Shown: positions 42,557 to 52,134, numbered from the stretch's first letter. The stretch is 64,000 nt of DNA from Qipengyuania gelatinilytica (GCF_019711315.1 NZ_CP081294.1:1736001-1800000), one strand, 5' to 3'. A program made the numbers and translations. The notes: generated from the letters alone by a model not told the origin.

Positions 42557-43605
42557 GCCGGACTGTCCTTCAGCGCAGCCATGTCCGCTGCAAGCATTTC
42601 GCGCGCCAGTTCGCGTACGGGCGTCTCGGCCTCCCAGCCAAGCTGCGCCTTGGCCTTCGACGCGTCGCCGAGCAGGAAATCGACCTCGGTCGGGCGGAAA
42701 TAGCGCGGATCGATCTCGACGAGGCATTTGCCGGTCTTTGTGCAGAAACCTTTTTCGTCTTCGCCTTCGCCGCGAAATTCCAGGTCGATCCCGGCATCTT
42801 CGAAGACCCAGCGGGTGAAATCGCGCACGCTGACGGCCTGTCCGGTCGCCAGCACGTAATCGCCCGGCTGGTCCTGCTGCAGCATCATCCACATGCCGCG
42901 CGCATATTCGCGGGCATGGCCCCAGTCGCGCCTTGCATCGAGATTGCCGAGGAAGAGCCTGTCCTCGCGGCCCGCGGCAATCGCCGCCACCGCGCGGGTG
43001 ATCTTGCGCGTCACGAAAGTCTCCCCGCGAACCGGGCTTTCGTGGTTGAACATGATCCCGCAGCTGGCGTGCATGTTGTAGGCTTCGCGGTAGTTCACCG
43101 TGATCCAGTGCGCATAGAGCTTGGCCACCGCATAGGGACTGCGCGGATAAAAAGGGGTGGTCTCGGTCTGCGGCGTTTCCTGTACCATGCCGAACATCTC
43201 GCTGGTCGAGGCCTGGAAGAAGCGCGTGTGGCCTTCCAGCTTCAGGATTCGGATCGCCTCGAGCAGGCGCAGTGCGCCCAGCGCATCGGCATTGGCAGTA
43301 TATTCGGGCGTTTCGAAGCTGACCTGTACATGGCTTTGCGCAGCAAGGTTGTAGACCTCGTGCGGCTGCACTTCCTGCATCACGCGGATGAGATTGGTGG
43401 CATCGGTCACATCGCCGAAATGCAGGTACATCTGCGGATCGGGATCGTGCGGATCCTCGTAAATGTCCTCGATCCGCCCGGTGTTGAAGGAAGACGAACG
43501 GCGCTTGAGGCCGTGGACCTCGTAGCCTTTCTCCAGCAACAGGCGCGCAAGATACGACCCGTCCTGACCGGTCACCCCGGTGATCAATGCCCGCTTGGCG
43601 CTCAA
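42553..43605 (-). CDS. gmd: GDP-mannose 4,6-dehydratase
   Basis: Makes GDP-4-keto-6-deoxy-D-mannose, the precursor of GDP-L-fucose and GDP-rhamnose. It has 350 residues: [59 protein letters not shown] and [10 protein letters not shown] (catalytic Tyr-x3-Lys) are all classic. The start is TTG 43605 with AAGGAG 7 bases upstream. It lies 42 bases after mnmA and is followed by fcl with a 4-base overlap. Confidence 0.96.
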   Translation of the reverse strand: MSAKRALITGVTGQDGSYLARLLLEKGYEVHGLKRRSSSFNTGRIEDIYEDPHDPDPQMYLHFGDVTDATNLIRVMQEVQPHEVYNLAAQSHVQVSFETPEYTANADALGALRLLEAIRILKLEGHTRFFQASTSEMFGMVQETPQTETTPFYPRSPYAVAKLYAHWITVNYREAYNMHASCGIMFNHESPVRGETFVTRKITRAVAAIAAGREDRLFLGNLDARRDWGHAREYARGMWMMLQQDQPGDYVLATGQAVSVRDFTRWVFEDAGIDLEFRGEGEDEKGFCTKTGKCLVEIDPRYFRPTEVDFLLGDASKAKAQLGWEAETPVRELAREMLAADMAALKDSPA

Positions 43606-43647
43606 CCCGTTTCTCCTTTTATGGCGCTGCGGTAATTCGGGGGCTGC

Positions 43648-44820
43648 CTATTTGGCAAGCGCCTCCTCGGCGTAAAGGCGGGTAGTGGTGTCGATCCAGC
43701 CACCTCCCACCACCCTGTCGCCGGCGTAGATCACTGCGGCCTGTCCCGGGGCGACGCCATATTCGGGCGTCTCGAAACGGATCGTCGTGCTGGCATTGTC
43801 GCCCAGGGGCCCGTCGAGCGTGATCGGCACGGGCTTGGCGAGACTGCGGACCTTGGCGGTCAGCGGCATGTCGGGAAGCGGGCCGATACGGTTCGTCTCG
43901 ATGAGGTGCGCTGCACTCACCGCGAGCATGCGCTTCGGGCCCACCTTCACCTGCGCCTGTCCTGCATCGATGCCGACCACATAGAGCGGTTCCGGCTGGC
44001 CGCCGATATCGAGACCGCGGCGCTGGCCGACGGTGTAGTGGATCACGCCCTTGTGTGCGCCCAGCTTCTCGCCCGTCGCGGCATGGACGATTGCGCCCTC
44101 GCGTGCGCCTTCGGGGCGCATCTTCTTGACGATCTTGGCGTAGTCGCCGTCAGGCACGAAGCAGATGTCCTGGCTGTCGGGCTTGGCTGCATTGCACAGG
44201 CCCGCCGCCTCGGCCAGTTCGCGCACTTCCGCCTTGGGCAGTCCGCCGAGCGGAAAGCGCAGGTAATCGAGCTGGTCCTCGGTAGTGGCGTAAAGGAAAT
44301 AGGACTGGTCGCGCGCCGGATCGACCGCGCGGTGCATCTCTGCTCCTGCAGGCCCCATCACCCGCCGGACGTAATGGCCCGTCGCGAGGCAATCGGCACC
44401 CAGCTCGCGCGCCATGGCGAAAAGGTCGGTGAATTTCGGTCCCATGTTGCACCGGATGCAGGGCACCGGTGTGCGGCCGGCGAGATATTCGTCGGCAAAG
44501 GTCTCGACCACGTCTTCGCGAAAGGCGCTTTCGTGGTCGGAGACATAATGCGCAATGCCGAGCCTGTCGGCGACCGCGCGTGCATCGGCGATATCGTCGC
44601 CCGCACAGCAGGCGCCCTTGCGGCCCGTGGCTGCACCGTAATCGTAAAGCTGCAGCGTGATGCCGATCACTTCCGCGCCGCTTTTCGCCGCGAGCGCCGC
44701 GACGACCGAGCTGTCGACGCCGCCCGACATGGCGACCACGATCCGGCACTCGCTGGCCGGGCGCGGAAGATCGAACAGGTCTGCGGCGCAGGCCGCATCG
44801 AGAAGACGGGATTCGGGCAT
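43648..44820 (-). CDS. mnmA: tRNA-specific 2-thiouridylase MnmA
   Basis: Thiolates U34 of tRNA Lys, Glu and Gln. It has 390 residues with the PP-loop [18 protein letters not shown], the catalytic cysteines in PVPCIRCN and [10 protein letters not shown], and the C-terminal beta-barrel ([20 protein letters not shown]). AAGGGG precedes the ATG at 44820. The open frame continues over 300 bases further upstream with unlikely codons and runs over the small gene at 44927, so that extension is rejected. Confidence 0.95.
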   Translation of the reverse strand: MPESRLLDAACAADLFDLPRPASECRIVVAMSGGVDSSVVAALAAKSGAEVIGITLQLYDYGAATGRKGACCAGDDIADARAVADRLGIAHYVSDHESAFREDVVETFADEYLAGRTPVPCIRCNMGPKFTDLFAMARELGADCLATGHYVRRVMGPAGAEMHRAVDPARDQSYFLYATTEDQLDYLRFPLGGLPKAEVRELAEAAGLCNAAKPDSQDICFVPDGDYAKIVKKMRPEGAREGAIVHAATGEKLGAHKGVIHYTVGQRRGLDIGGQPEPLYVVGIDAGQAQVKVGPKRMLAVSAAHLIETNRIGPLPDMPLTAKVRSLAKPVPITLDGPLGDNASTTIRFETPEYGVAPGQAAVIYAGDRVVGGGWIDTTTRLYAEEALAK

Positions 44821-44926
44821 GGCGCGCCCCTTACACATGTGCGCGCGCATCCTCCAGTATTTCCCGATTTTCCGCCGGGCCCGATGTTTCACAGAGTCTT
44901 TACCATACCGGCGTATTCCCACTCTC

Positions 44927-45220
44927 ATGTTCGAGGGGCACATCAACAAAGAGACATTCTCGCAACCGCGCGAGTCGGGGGTTTTGCGCCAGTTTCGCTG
45001 GACCGACCTCGTCGCACGCCTGTCGGCGACTCGGGAATTGCGGGAAGAACTGAGCAAGGGCGAAGGCGGAGGTTTCGAAGCCTTCGGCGAAGCGCGCCGT
45101 GAAAGCGACGAAGAAAGTAACCGGCCCGTTAACCAAACTGATTTATCGCATGGCAAATCAAGCGGGTTAGGCAGTGCTGGAACCGCAACTGGTGCGGTGC
45201 ATGGCGACCGAGAGAAATAG
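44927..45220 (+). CDS. Small conserved protein upstream of sciP
   Basis: A 97-residue hydrophilic protein, no named family. It starts [42 protein letters not shown] and ends with [13 protein letters not shown] ... GAVHGDREK. From memory, proteins with this W-x2-LVAR-x-ATRELR core and a Gly/Lys/Asp-rich end precede sciP in other Sphingomonadales, which supports it as a real gene. The stop TAG is immediately followed by the sciP ATG, so both are on one mRNA. No Shine-Dalgarno is evident. Function unknown. Confidence 0.68.
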   Translation: MFEGHINKETFSQPRESGVLRQFRWTDLVARLSATRELREELSKGEGGGFEAFGEARRESDEESNRPVNQTDLSHGKSSGLGSAGTATGAVHGDREK

Positions 45221-45520
45221 ATGATCGAAAATCAGGACATCCGCCCTGCACAGGTAATCGGCCCGCTTGGTGAGCCGCTGACCCTGGCTGACTTGCCGAA
45301 GCCCTCGACCAAGCGTTGGGTGGTTCGCCGCAAGGCCGAGGTCGTGGCGGCCGTCAATGGCGGCCTGCTGACGATCGACGAAGTGCTCGAGCGCTATGGC
45401 CTCACGCTGGAGGAATTCGCTTCCTGGCAGCGCGCGGTCGATCGTTCCGGCATGCAGGGTCTTCGCGTCACCCGCATCCAGCATTATCGCGATCTTTACG
45501 AGCGTCAGTTCAAATACTGA
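45221..45520 (+). CDS. sciP: Cell-cycle regulator SciP (CtrA inhibitory protein, DUF1153)
   Basis: SciP binds CtrA and blocks activation of CtrA-dependent promoters in G1 (Caulobacter knowledge). The 99-residue helix-turn-helix protein shows [63 protein letters not shown], almost the full family consensus. GAGAGA lies 6 bases before the ATG. It is cotranscribed with the small gene before it. Confidence 0.95.
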   Translation: MIENQDIRPAQVIGPLGEPLTLADLPKPSTKRWVVRRKAEVVAAVNGGLLTIDEVLERYGLTLEEFASWQRAVDRSGMQGLRVTRIQHYRDLYERQFKY

Positions 45521-45575
45521 GTGCTCACTTTCGGCCCCGAGCCTTTGAAAGCTGGGGCCAAAACCAAGATTTACA

Positions 45576-45600
45576 GGAACACGCGCTCATCACCCGCGTT
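45576..45600 (+). promoter_or_regulatory. EcfG (general stress sigma factor) promoter
   Basis: GGAAC (45576-45580), 16-base spacer, CGTT (45597-45600): an exact match to the EcfG promoter consensus of alphaproteobacteria, 46 bases upstream of the GlsB-type stress gene. The rest of the 126-bp gap after sciP holds nothing else evident. Confidence 0.75.
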
Positions 45601-45646
45601 TCTCTTATCGTTATCCCGTTTTGGGATTGAAGAGGAGAACAGGGTT

Positions 45647-45913
45647 ATGGAAGGCGAAGGCGTAGGAATTTTGGTAATGATCGTGGTAGGCGGCATAGCC
45701 GGCTGGCTTGCGAGCCTCGTTATGAACCGCGATGCGTCCATGGGAATCATCTGGAACATTGTCGTCGGCATCGTCGGCGGGTTCCTCGGGGGTTTCCTGC
45801 TCGGAGGTCTGATCGGAATTGGCGGTTGGATCGGCTATCTCATCACCGCCTTCATCGGTGCGGTTGTGCTGCTGCTGATCGCTAACTTTATCCAGCGTGG
45901 TCGCGCCAGGTAA
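45647..45913 (+). CDS. GlsB/YeaQ/YmgE family stress-response membrane protein
   Basis: An 88-residue, very hydrophobic protein with three predicted helices rich in glycine (LVMIVVGGIAGWLASLVM ... GIIWNIVVGIVGGFLGGFLLGG ... WIGYLITAFIGAVVLLLIANF), the transglycosylase-associated protein fold. Such proteins are induced by general stress, but their biochemical role is unknown. AGAGGAGA lies before the ATG at 45647; an upstream in-frame extension to 45521 is polar and crosses the promoter. The EcfG motif upstream fits stress induction. Confidence 0.9.
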   Translation: MEGEGVGILVMIVVGGIAGWLASLVMNRDASMGIIWNIVVGIVGGFLGGFLLGGLIGIGGWIGYLITAFIGAVVLLLIANFIQRGRAR

Positions 45914-45942
45914 CACCTGACGTTAGACTGACGCCTTAAGAA

Positions 45943-45973
45943 GGGCGGTGCGGGGAAACCCGCGCCGCCCTTT
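45943..45973 (+). terminator. Rho-independent terminator after the GlsB-type gene
   Basis: GGGCGGTGCGGG, GAAA tetraloop, CCCGCGCCGCCC (one G.U pair), TTT. It is a 12-bp stem 29 bases past the stop. Confidence 0.85.
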
Positions 45974-46093
45974 GTCGTGGAAAATAGGCGATTCTTACCC
46001 TTCGTCAGGCGTGCTATACCCCCGGTCGAGTGAAGCATTGCCCGCCAGCCTGCATGCAGTAAGGCGGCGATGCGCGCTCTTGCGCTTTGTGAT

Positions 46094-46105
46094 TTAGTGA
46101 ACTAA
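46094..46105. promoter_or_regulatory. Candidate operator of the RND efflux operon
   Basis: Inverted repeat TTAGT-GA-ACTAA, overlapping a second, GTGAA-N9-TTCAC (46097-46115), 43 bases before the adaptor start. This is the size and place of a TetR/AcrR-type efflux operator. No regulator gene is adjacent, so the binder is unknown. Confidence 0.42.
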
Positions 46106-46148
46106 CACACTTCACCAGCAATGGCCGCGACCAGGATGGGGCAGGCAA

Positions 46149-47342
46149 ATGACGTATGAATCCGATATCAAGGCACAAGGTGAGGAGCCCGTGGCCGTGA
46201 CACTCGATGGAAGGACTTTCGACGGGCGCGACGAGCCCCGTTCGAAGAAGAGCCTCTATATCCTGATTGCACTGGTCGTTCTTGCGGCAATCGTTGCTCT
46301 TTATGTTTTCCTGACCATGGGTGCGGAAGAAGAGGTGGCCGATCGCGGCGCGCAGGCTCCTGCGATCACCGTCGTTTCGCCCGGCCGTACGACGGTCGAA
46401 GGCCAGATCGTCGCGACCGGCGTCCTTGCCGCACGTCGCGAGGCACCCGTCGGCGTTGTCGGCGAAGGTGGCCGGGTCGTCTCGATCCCCGTCGAAGCCG
46501 GTGACTGGGTCCGCCAGGGCCAGGTCCTCGCCGTTATCGACCGCTCGGTCCAGTCGCAGCAGGCGCGCGCCGCCGCCGCACAGATCGAAGTGGCGCAGGC
46601 CGATGCCAATCTCGCGCAGTCCAATCTCGACCGCGCTCTCCAGCTGGTGGAGCGCGGCTTCGTCTCGAAGGCCGACGTCGACCGGCTCACCGCGACCCGC
46701 GATGCTGCGGTTGCCCGTGTCCGCGTTGCGCAGGCCAGCCTGAGCGAACTGCAGGCTCGTAATGCGCGCCTCAACATCGTCGCGCCGTCCGCTGGCCTCG
46801 TGCTCGAGCGCAATGTCGAAGTCGGCGCCACGGTTTCGGCTGGTTCGGGCCCGCTCTTCCGCCTTGCGCGCGGCGGCGAGATCGAAATGCTCGCCCAGGT
46901 CGGTGAAGAGCAGCTTGCGCGCCTGAGCGCAGGGGTTTCCGCCGAAGTCACTCCGGTGGGTTCGGACAAGAGCTTTACCGGCCAGGTCTGGCAGGTTTCG
47001 CCGACGATCGATACCCGCAACCGTCAGGGCACGGCGCGTATCGCGCTGTCCTACGATCCTGCACTGCGCCCGGGCGGTTTTGCCACGGCCCGCATCCTGA
47101 GCGGCACGACCACGGCACCGCTGCTTCCCGAAAGCGCGGTCCTCTCCGACAGCGAGGGCAGCTTCGTTTACGTCGTCGACGATGAAAACAAGGTCCAGCG
47201 CATGGCGGTGGAGACCGGCATGGTCACCAGCGAAGGCGTGGTCATCGAAAGCGGTATCAGCGGGAACGAGAAGATCGTCCTTCGCGCCGGCGGCTTCCTG
47301 ACCGAAGGCGAAACCGTCAACCCGCGTTCGGCCGACGACTAA
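46149..47342 (+). CDS. RND efflux periplasmic adaptor (membrane fusion protein)
   Basis: A 397-residue adaptor that links the inner-membrane RND pump to an outer-membrane channel. One membrane helix (about 35-57) anchors it. It is followed by the barrel-sandwich/lipoyl half-motif (VSIPVEAGDWVRQGQVLAVID), a helical hairpin (QSQQARAAAAQIEVAQADANLAQSNLDRALQLVERGFVSKADVDRL) and the second lipoyl half (NIVAPSAGLVLERNVEVGATV). The N-terminal 30 residues are polar and cytoplasmic. It starts an operon with the permease 13 bases downstream. No outer-membrane factor gene is next to it. Confidence 0.93.
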   Translation: MTYESDIKAQGEEPVAVTLDGRTFDGRDEPRSKKSLYILIALVVLAAIVALYVFLTMGAEEEVADRGAQAPAITVVSPGRTTVEGQIVATGVLAARREAPVGVVGEGGRVVSIPVEAGDWVRQGQVLAVIDRSVQSQQARAAAAQIEVAQADANLAQSNLDRALQLVERGFVSKADVDRLTATRDAAVARVRVAQASLSELQARNARLNIVAPSAGLVLERNVEVGATVSAGSGPLFRLARGGEIEMLAQVGEEQLARLSAGVSAEVTPVGSDKSFTGQVWQVSPTIDTRNRQGTARIALSYDPALRPGGFATARILSGTTTAPLLPESAVLSDSEGSFVYVVDDENKVQRMAVETGMVTSEGVVIESGISGNEKIVLRAGGFLTEGETVNPRSADD

Positions 47343-47355
47343 GGGGCGCCAAGCC

Positions 47356-50300
47356 ATGAATTTCCGCAATATTTCCGCCTGGTCGATCCGCAACCCGGTC
47401 ATTCCGCTGGTTGCCTTCACCGCGCTGCTGCTCGCGGGGATCCTGAGCTTCGTCCGTATGGACGTGGTGAATAATCCGGATATCGAATTCCCGGCCGTCA
47501 ATGTCACGATTTCGCAGCCCGGCGCCGCGCCGACCGAAATTGAGAACCAGATCACCCAGCAGGTGGAAGCGGCCGTCCGTTCGGTCAATGGGGTCAACAA
47601 GATCACCTCGACCGCGCGCGAAGGCAGCTCGAACACCTTCGTGGAATTCGAGATCGGCACCGACCCGAACAATGCCGTTGCGGAAGTGAAGAACGCGATC
47701 GACCGCGTCCGCGGCAGCCTGCCTGACGGGATTCTCGAACCACGTGTCGAGAAGGTCGAGATCGCCGGCGGCTTCCTCGGCATCTATGCCGTCGAAGCCA
47801 ACGACATGACGATCGAGCAGCTTAGCTGGTTCATCGACGATACCGTGGCCAAGCAGCTCCTCTCGATCGACGGCATGGCCGAGGCGGGCCGTTTCGCCGG
47901 CGTGAACCGCGAAATCGAGGTCATTCTCGACCTGCCCAAGATGCAGGCCTACGGCGTCACCGCGAGCGAGATCAACTCGGTCCTGCGCCGCGACAACCTC
48001 GACGCGGCAGGCGGCATGGCCGAAGTCGGCGGCACGCGCCAGTCGGTCCGCGTGCTCGGCAACACCGGCACCGCTTTCGAACTTTCCAATCGCCAGATCC
48101 GCCTCTCCAATGGCACCACGCTCAAGCTTGGCGATGTGGCGACCGTGCGCGACGGTTATTCCGAACGCACCTCGATCTCGAAGGTGCGCGACCAGGAAGT
48201 CGTCAATTTTTACATGAGCCGCGCCAAGGGCGCCTCGGACGTCACCGTTTTCGAAGCAGCGCAAAAGAAGATCGCAGAGATCGAAGCGGCGAACCCCGAT
48301 GTGAAATTCATCCAGCTGTTCGATACGGTCAAATACACGAAGGACCAGTATTCCAGCTCGATTGCCGCGATGATCGAGGGCGCGATCCTCGCCGTCGTCG
48401 TCGTGTTCTTCTTCCTGCGTGACTGGCGCGCGACCTTCATCTCCGCCGTCGCCATCCCGCTTTCGGCCATCCCGACCTTCTGGTTCATGGACTTGCTCGG
48501 CTTCAACCTGAACCAGATGTCGCTGCTCGCCTTGGCGCTGGTGGCCGGCGTGCTGGTCGACGATGCGATCGTGGAGATCGAGAACATCGTCAGACACATG
48601 AGGATGGGCAAGACGGCCTACCAGGCCTCGATCGACGCCGCCGACGAGATCGGCCTGCCGGTGGTTGCCACCAGCTTCTGTATCGTCGCGGTCTTCCTGC
48701 CGGTCGGCCTGATGCCCGGCGTTACCGGCCAGTTCTTCAAGAACTTCGGCCTCACCGTGGTCGTCGCGGTGCTAATGAGCCTTGCGGTGGCACGTATGAT
48801 CACCCCGATGCTCGCAGCCTATTTCCTGCAGGCCAAGGGTCATGCCTCGCATGGCGAAGGCAAGTGGATGGACCGCTACATGAGCGTCCTCCACTGGTCG
48901 CTCGAGCGCGGCAAGATGCACAAGCGCCGCGATGGCGTGACGCCGCCCAAGCGCCGCTGGGCCTATGCGCTTTCGCTGCTGTTCACCACGCTCATCCTGC
49001 TCGCTGTCTCGGCAGTCGGCGTCTTCATGAGCTTCAACGCCCTCGAAGGCCTGCAGATTCCTCAGACGCTGGCGAATGCAGCAGCAGAGGAAGAGACCTT
49101 CCTCCATTCGCTGATCATGCGCCCGCTGCAGCTCGTCCAGCTCGGCGTGGCGACTGCTGTGGGGTTTGCCATTGCGCTCGGAGTGCTGAAGGGTCTCGGC
49201 TTCGTGCTGCGTTTCCTCGGCCAGCGCCTGTCCCAGAGCTGGCGCTATCTCGAAGCGCGCTTCTACGACCACCGCGTGTGGATGCTGGGCGTGGGCTGGT
49301 TCGCATTCATGCTGACCATCCTGTTGTTCGGCCAGACGCCGTTCCAGTTCAATCCTGAAGTCGACGATTCGACCACGCAGGTCCGCATCGAGATGGTCCC
49401 GGGCACCACACTGGAAGATACCGAGCGCGTGGCTGACCGTGTCGCCGCCCTGCTGTACGAACAGCAGGAAGTCGAACGCGTTCTCGAGCGTGTGTCGGAA
49501 GGCAGTGCGACCCTGTACATCACGCTGTCGGAAGACCGTGAGCGTCCGTCCTACGTCTTCACCCGTGATCTTGCTCCGACCCTGTCGAGCATTCCCGATG
49601 CGCGCGTGCGCTGGAACAACATGAACGGCCCCGGTGGCGGCGGAAGCGGCCGCGATCTCTCGATCATGCTGGCGGGTTCCGATCCGGTGCTGCTCAATGA
49701 CACGGCCGCCCAGCTGGTCGAGGAGATGAAGGATCTCGACATGATCGTCGCGCCGCGCATCACGGCCGACGTCCCGCGTCCCGAAATCCTGATCCGTCCG
49801 CGTCCCGAGCTGATGGCAGATCTCGGCGTATCGACCGCCGCTGTCGGCCAGGCGATCCGCATCGCGACCATGGGCGAGATCGAGCAGAATGCGGCCAAGT
49901 TCTCGCTTTCCGATCGCCAGATCCCGATCACCGTGCGCCTTCCCGAAGAAGCGCGTGAGGATATCACGACGATCCAGAACCTGCCGGTCCCGACTGCCAA
50001 TGGCACCTCGGTCCCGCTCGGCCGGATCGCGGACATTTCCTTCGGTGCAGGTCCCACGACCATCCAGCGTTACAACCAGAACCGCCGCGTGCTGATCGGT
50101 GCCGATCTTGCCAGCGGCGTGCTGCGCGGTAACGCGATGGAGCGGGTCAATGCCCTGCCGACGCTCACCAACCTGCCGCAGGGTGTCATCCGCGACCAGG
50201 TGGGCGAGGACGAGCTCCAGCAGGAACTGCTCGACAACTTCGGCATCGCACTGCTTGCAGGCATCCTGCTCGTGTTCGCGGTTCTGGTGCTGCTCTATAA

Positions 50301-50829
50301 GCGACTGATGAGCCCGCTGGTCAACATGACCTCGCTGGCCCTCGCGCCGCTCGGCGGTATCTTCCTGGTCTGGATAGTCGGACAGCCGCTGTCCTTCCCA
50401 GTCCTGATCGGCGTGCTCCTGCTGCTCGGCATCGTGTCGAAGAACTCGATCCTGCTGATCGACTTCGCGATCGAGGAGATGGACAAGGGCACCCGCAAGA
50501 TCGATGCGATTATCGATGCCGGACACAAGCGCGCGCAGCCGATCGTCATGACCACGGTCGCGATGACCGCCGGCATGGTGCCGACCGCGCTCAGCCTGTC
50601 GGGCGATGGCGCCTGGCGCGCGCCCATGGGCACGGTGGTGATCGGCGGCCTGATCCTGTCGACCCTGCTGACGCTGCTCATCGTCCCGGCGGGCTTCAGC
50701 CTTGCCGACGGCTTCGAGAAGCGTGCCGGACCGTGGTTGCGGAACAAATTCCTCACCTATCGTCCGGGTGACGAGGACAAGCTTGCCGGATCGAAGGGCA
50801 ACCAGCCCGGGATCGAACCGGCGGAGTAA
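47356..50829 (+). CDS. RND efflux permease, extended form
   Basis: A proton-driven exporter of the HAE/AcrB-like class, 1157 residues where about 1030-1050 is usual. The first helix begins ISAWSIRNPVIPLVAF, the porter domains follow, and the helix-4 proton-relay Asp pair is at 402-403 (GVLVDDAIVEIEN). Between helix 6 (ending about 491) and the helix-7 block (HRVWMLGVGWFAFMLTILLFG, 639-659) there is an extra segment of about 110 residues. It has two more hydrophobic stretches (about 537-559 and 591-620). The second half is canonical, ending with KNSILLIDFAIEEMDKG and GMVPTALSLSGDGAWRAPMG. Substrate unknown. Confidence 0.93.
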   Translation: MNFRNISAWSIRNPVIPLVAFTALLLAGILSFVRMDVVNNPDIEFPAVNVTISQPGAAPTEIENQITQQVEAAVRSVNGVNKITSTAREGSSNTFVEFEIGTDPNNAVAEVKNAIDRVRGSLPDGILEPRVEKVEIAGGFLGIYAVEANDMTIEQLSWFIDDTVAKQLLSIDGMAEAGRFAGVNREIEVILDLPKMQAYGVTASEINSVLRRDNLDAAGGMAEVGGTRQSVRVLGNTGTAFELSNRQIRLSNGTTLKLGDVATVRDGYSERTSISKVRDQEVVNFYMSRAKGASDVTVFEAAQKKIAEIEAANPDVKFIQLFDTVKYTKDQYSSSIAAMIEGAILAVVVVFFFLRDWRATFISAVAIPLSAIPTFWFMDLLGFNLNQMSLLALALVAGVLVDDAIVEIENIVRHMRMGKTAYQASIDAADEIGLPVVATSFCIVAVFLPVGLMPGVTGQFFKNFGLTVVVAVLMSLAVARMITPMLAAYFLQAKGHASHGEGKWMDRYMSVLHWSLERGKMHKRRDGVTPPKRRWAYALSLLFTTLILLAVSAVGVFMSFNALEGLQIPQTLANAAAEEETFLHSLIMRPLQLVQLGVATAVGFAIALGVLKGLGFVLRFLGQRLSQSWRYLEARFYDHRVWMLGVGWFAFMLTILLFGQTPFQFNPEVDDSTTQVRIEMVPGTTLEDTERVADRVAALLYEQQEVERVLERVSEGSATLYITLSEDRERPSYVFTRDLAPTLSSIPDARVRWNNMNGPGGGGSGRDLSIMLAGSDPVLLNDTAAQLVEEMKDLDMIVAPRITADVPRPEILIRPRPELMADLGVSTAAVGQAIRIATMGEIEQNAAKFSLSDRQIPITVRLPEEAREDITTIQNLPVPTANGTSVPLGRIADISFGAGPTTIQRYNQNRRVLIGADLASGVLRGNAMERVNALPTLTNLPQGVIRDQVGEDELQQELLDNFGIALLAGILLVFAVLVLLYKRLMSPLVNMTSLALAPLGGIFLVWIVGQPLSFPVLIGVLLLLGIVSKNSILLIDFAIEEMDKGTRKIDAIIDAGHKRAQPIVMTTVAMTAGMVPTALSLSGDGAWRAPMGTVVIGGLILSTLLTLLIVPAGFSLADGFEKRAGPWLRNKFLTYRPGDEDKLAGSKGNQPGIEPAE

Positions 50830-50843
50830 TCGTCACCTAGGTT

Positions 50844-52124
50844 ATGGGGCGGCCACTCGAACCAAGCACACTGACGGGCGGGACGCCGCTCCCGCCCGAT
50901 CGCGCCCGCGCCATGCGCCGGACCGCTACGGGAATGCTGGTCCTGATGGCGGCGATCTTCATCTTCTCGGCGCGCTATCTCGAAGTGCATCCGGCATGGG
51001 GCTACGTCCATGCCTTTGCCGAAGCGGCGATGGTCGGCGGCCTAGCCGACTGGTTCGCGGTCACGGCATTGTTCCGCCGGCCGCTCGGCCTGCCGATCCC
51101 GCACACTGCGATCATCCCGGAAAACAAGGACCGCATCGCCGATACGATGGCGGGCTTCCTGCGCGACAATTTCCTCACCCCGCAGGTCGTCGCGCGCCGG
51201 ATGGCCGCGATGAACCTCGCCGGGGCCGTGGGAAGCTATCTCGCCGACCCCAAGGCGCGCAACGATGGCCGCGTGCGCGCAGGGGCGGGCGAGCTGGCAG
51301 TCGAGGTGCTCGAATCGCTCGACCCGGACCGTCTCGGCACGCAGGTCCGCAGCGGCCTGGCCGCGCAGATCGAGAAACTGGAAATCGCGCCTTTGCTTGG
51401 CGGCATGCTCGAGGCGATGATTGCAGACGGTCGCCACAAGCTGGTGATCGACAAGATCATCCGCTGGGCAGGCCTCGTCCTCGAAGACAATGAAGGCATG
51501 GTGCGCGACATGGTGCACAAGCGCGCCAATGCCGTGCTGCGCTTCACTGGGCTCGACGAACGGCTCGCCAATTCCGTGATCGACGGCCTCTACAAGCTGC
51601 TCGCCGAAGTGCTGGTCGATCCCGAACATCCGCTGCGCGACAAGATCGAGGAAGGCCTCGAGGAACTCGCCAAGGGCCTGCGCGAAGATCCGGAAATGCA
51701 GGAGCGGGTCGAGCGCATGAAGGTCGAACTGCTCAACAACCCGGCCATTGCCGACTGGTGGCAGGGCGTATGGGAGAGGATCCGCGCACGCCTGATCAAG
51801 AGCATCCGCGAGAGCGGCGGCACGGGCAGCGGCTACATGGGCGAAACACTCGCCGAACTGGGCTCCGCACTACGCGACGACTTGCGCCTGCAGCAGCAGG
51901 TCAACCGCTTTGCCCGCCGTACGGCCGTAGGCATCGCCACGCGGTATGGCGACCAGATCGTGCAGCTGGTGTCGGAAACCGTCCGCCGCTGGGATGCGAC
52001 GACGCTGACCGGCCGAGTGGAAGGCGCTGTCGGCCGCGATCTCCAGTTCATCCGTATCAACGGCACGCTGGTCGGCGGGCTGGTAGGCGTGACACTACAC
52101 GGCCTGATGGCGATCTTCGCCTAG
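50844..52124 (+). CDS. DUF445 (YjiN-like) membrane-associated protein
   Basis: A 426-residue DUF445 protein. It has hydrophobic segments near both ends (about 31-47 and 408-424) and a long helical middle (VRAGAGELAVEVLESLDPDRLGTQVRSGLAAQIEKLEIAPLLGGMLEAM). The family core HAFAEAAMVGGLADWFAVTALFRRPLGLPIPHTAIIPENKDRI is unmistakable. Function is unknown. It begins 14 bases after the RND permease stop, so it may be in the same operon. Confidence 0.88.
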   Translation: MGRPLEPSTLTGGTPLPPDRARAMRRTATGMLVLMAAIFIFSARYLEVHPAWGYVHAFAEAAMVGGLADWFAVTALFRRPLGLPIPHTAIIPENKDRIADTMAGFLRDNFLTPQVVARRMAAMNLAGAVGSYLADPKARNDGRVRAGAGELAVEVLESLDPDRLGTQVRSGLAAQIEKLEIAPLLGGMLEAMIADGRHKLVIDKIIRWAGLVLEDNEGMVRDMVHKRANAVLRFTGLDERLANSVIDGLYKLLAEVLVDPEHPLRDKIEEGLEELAKGLREDPEMQERVERMKVELLNNPAIADWWQGVWERIRARLIKSIRESGGTGSGYMGETLAELGSALRDDLRLQQQVNRFARRTAVGIATRYGDQIVQLVSETVRRWDATTLTGRVEGAVGRDLQFIRINGTLVGGLVGVTLHGLMAIFA

Positions 52125-52134
52125 GCCGTTCCGG

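Noticed and set aside
45118..45134. Possible CtrA box near sciP (GTAA...TTAA)
   Set aside because: The spacing is 8 rather than 7 bases, one half-site is imperfect, and it lies inside the upstream small gene.
43648..45156. mnmA extended upstream to 45156
   Set aside because: The added sequence is Ser/Arg-rich, antisense to the small gene before sciP, and mnmA has its own ribosome site at 44820.
48772..50526. 584-codon minus-strand open frame
   Set aside because: Antisense to the RND permease; no domain.
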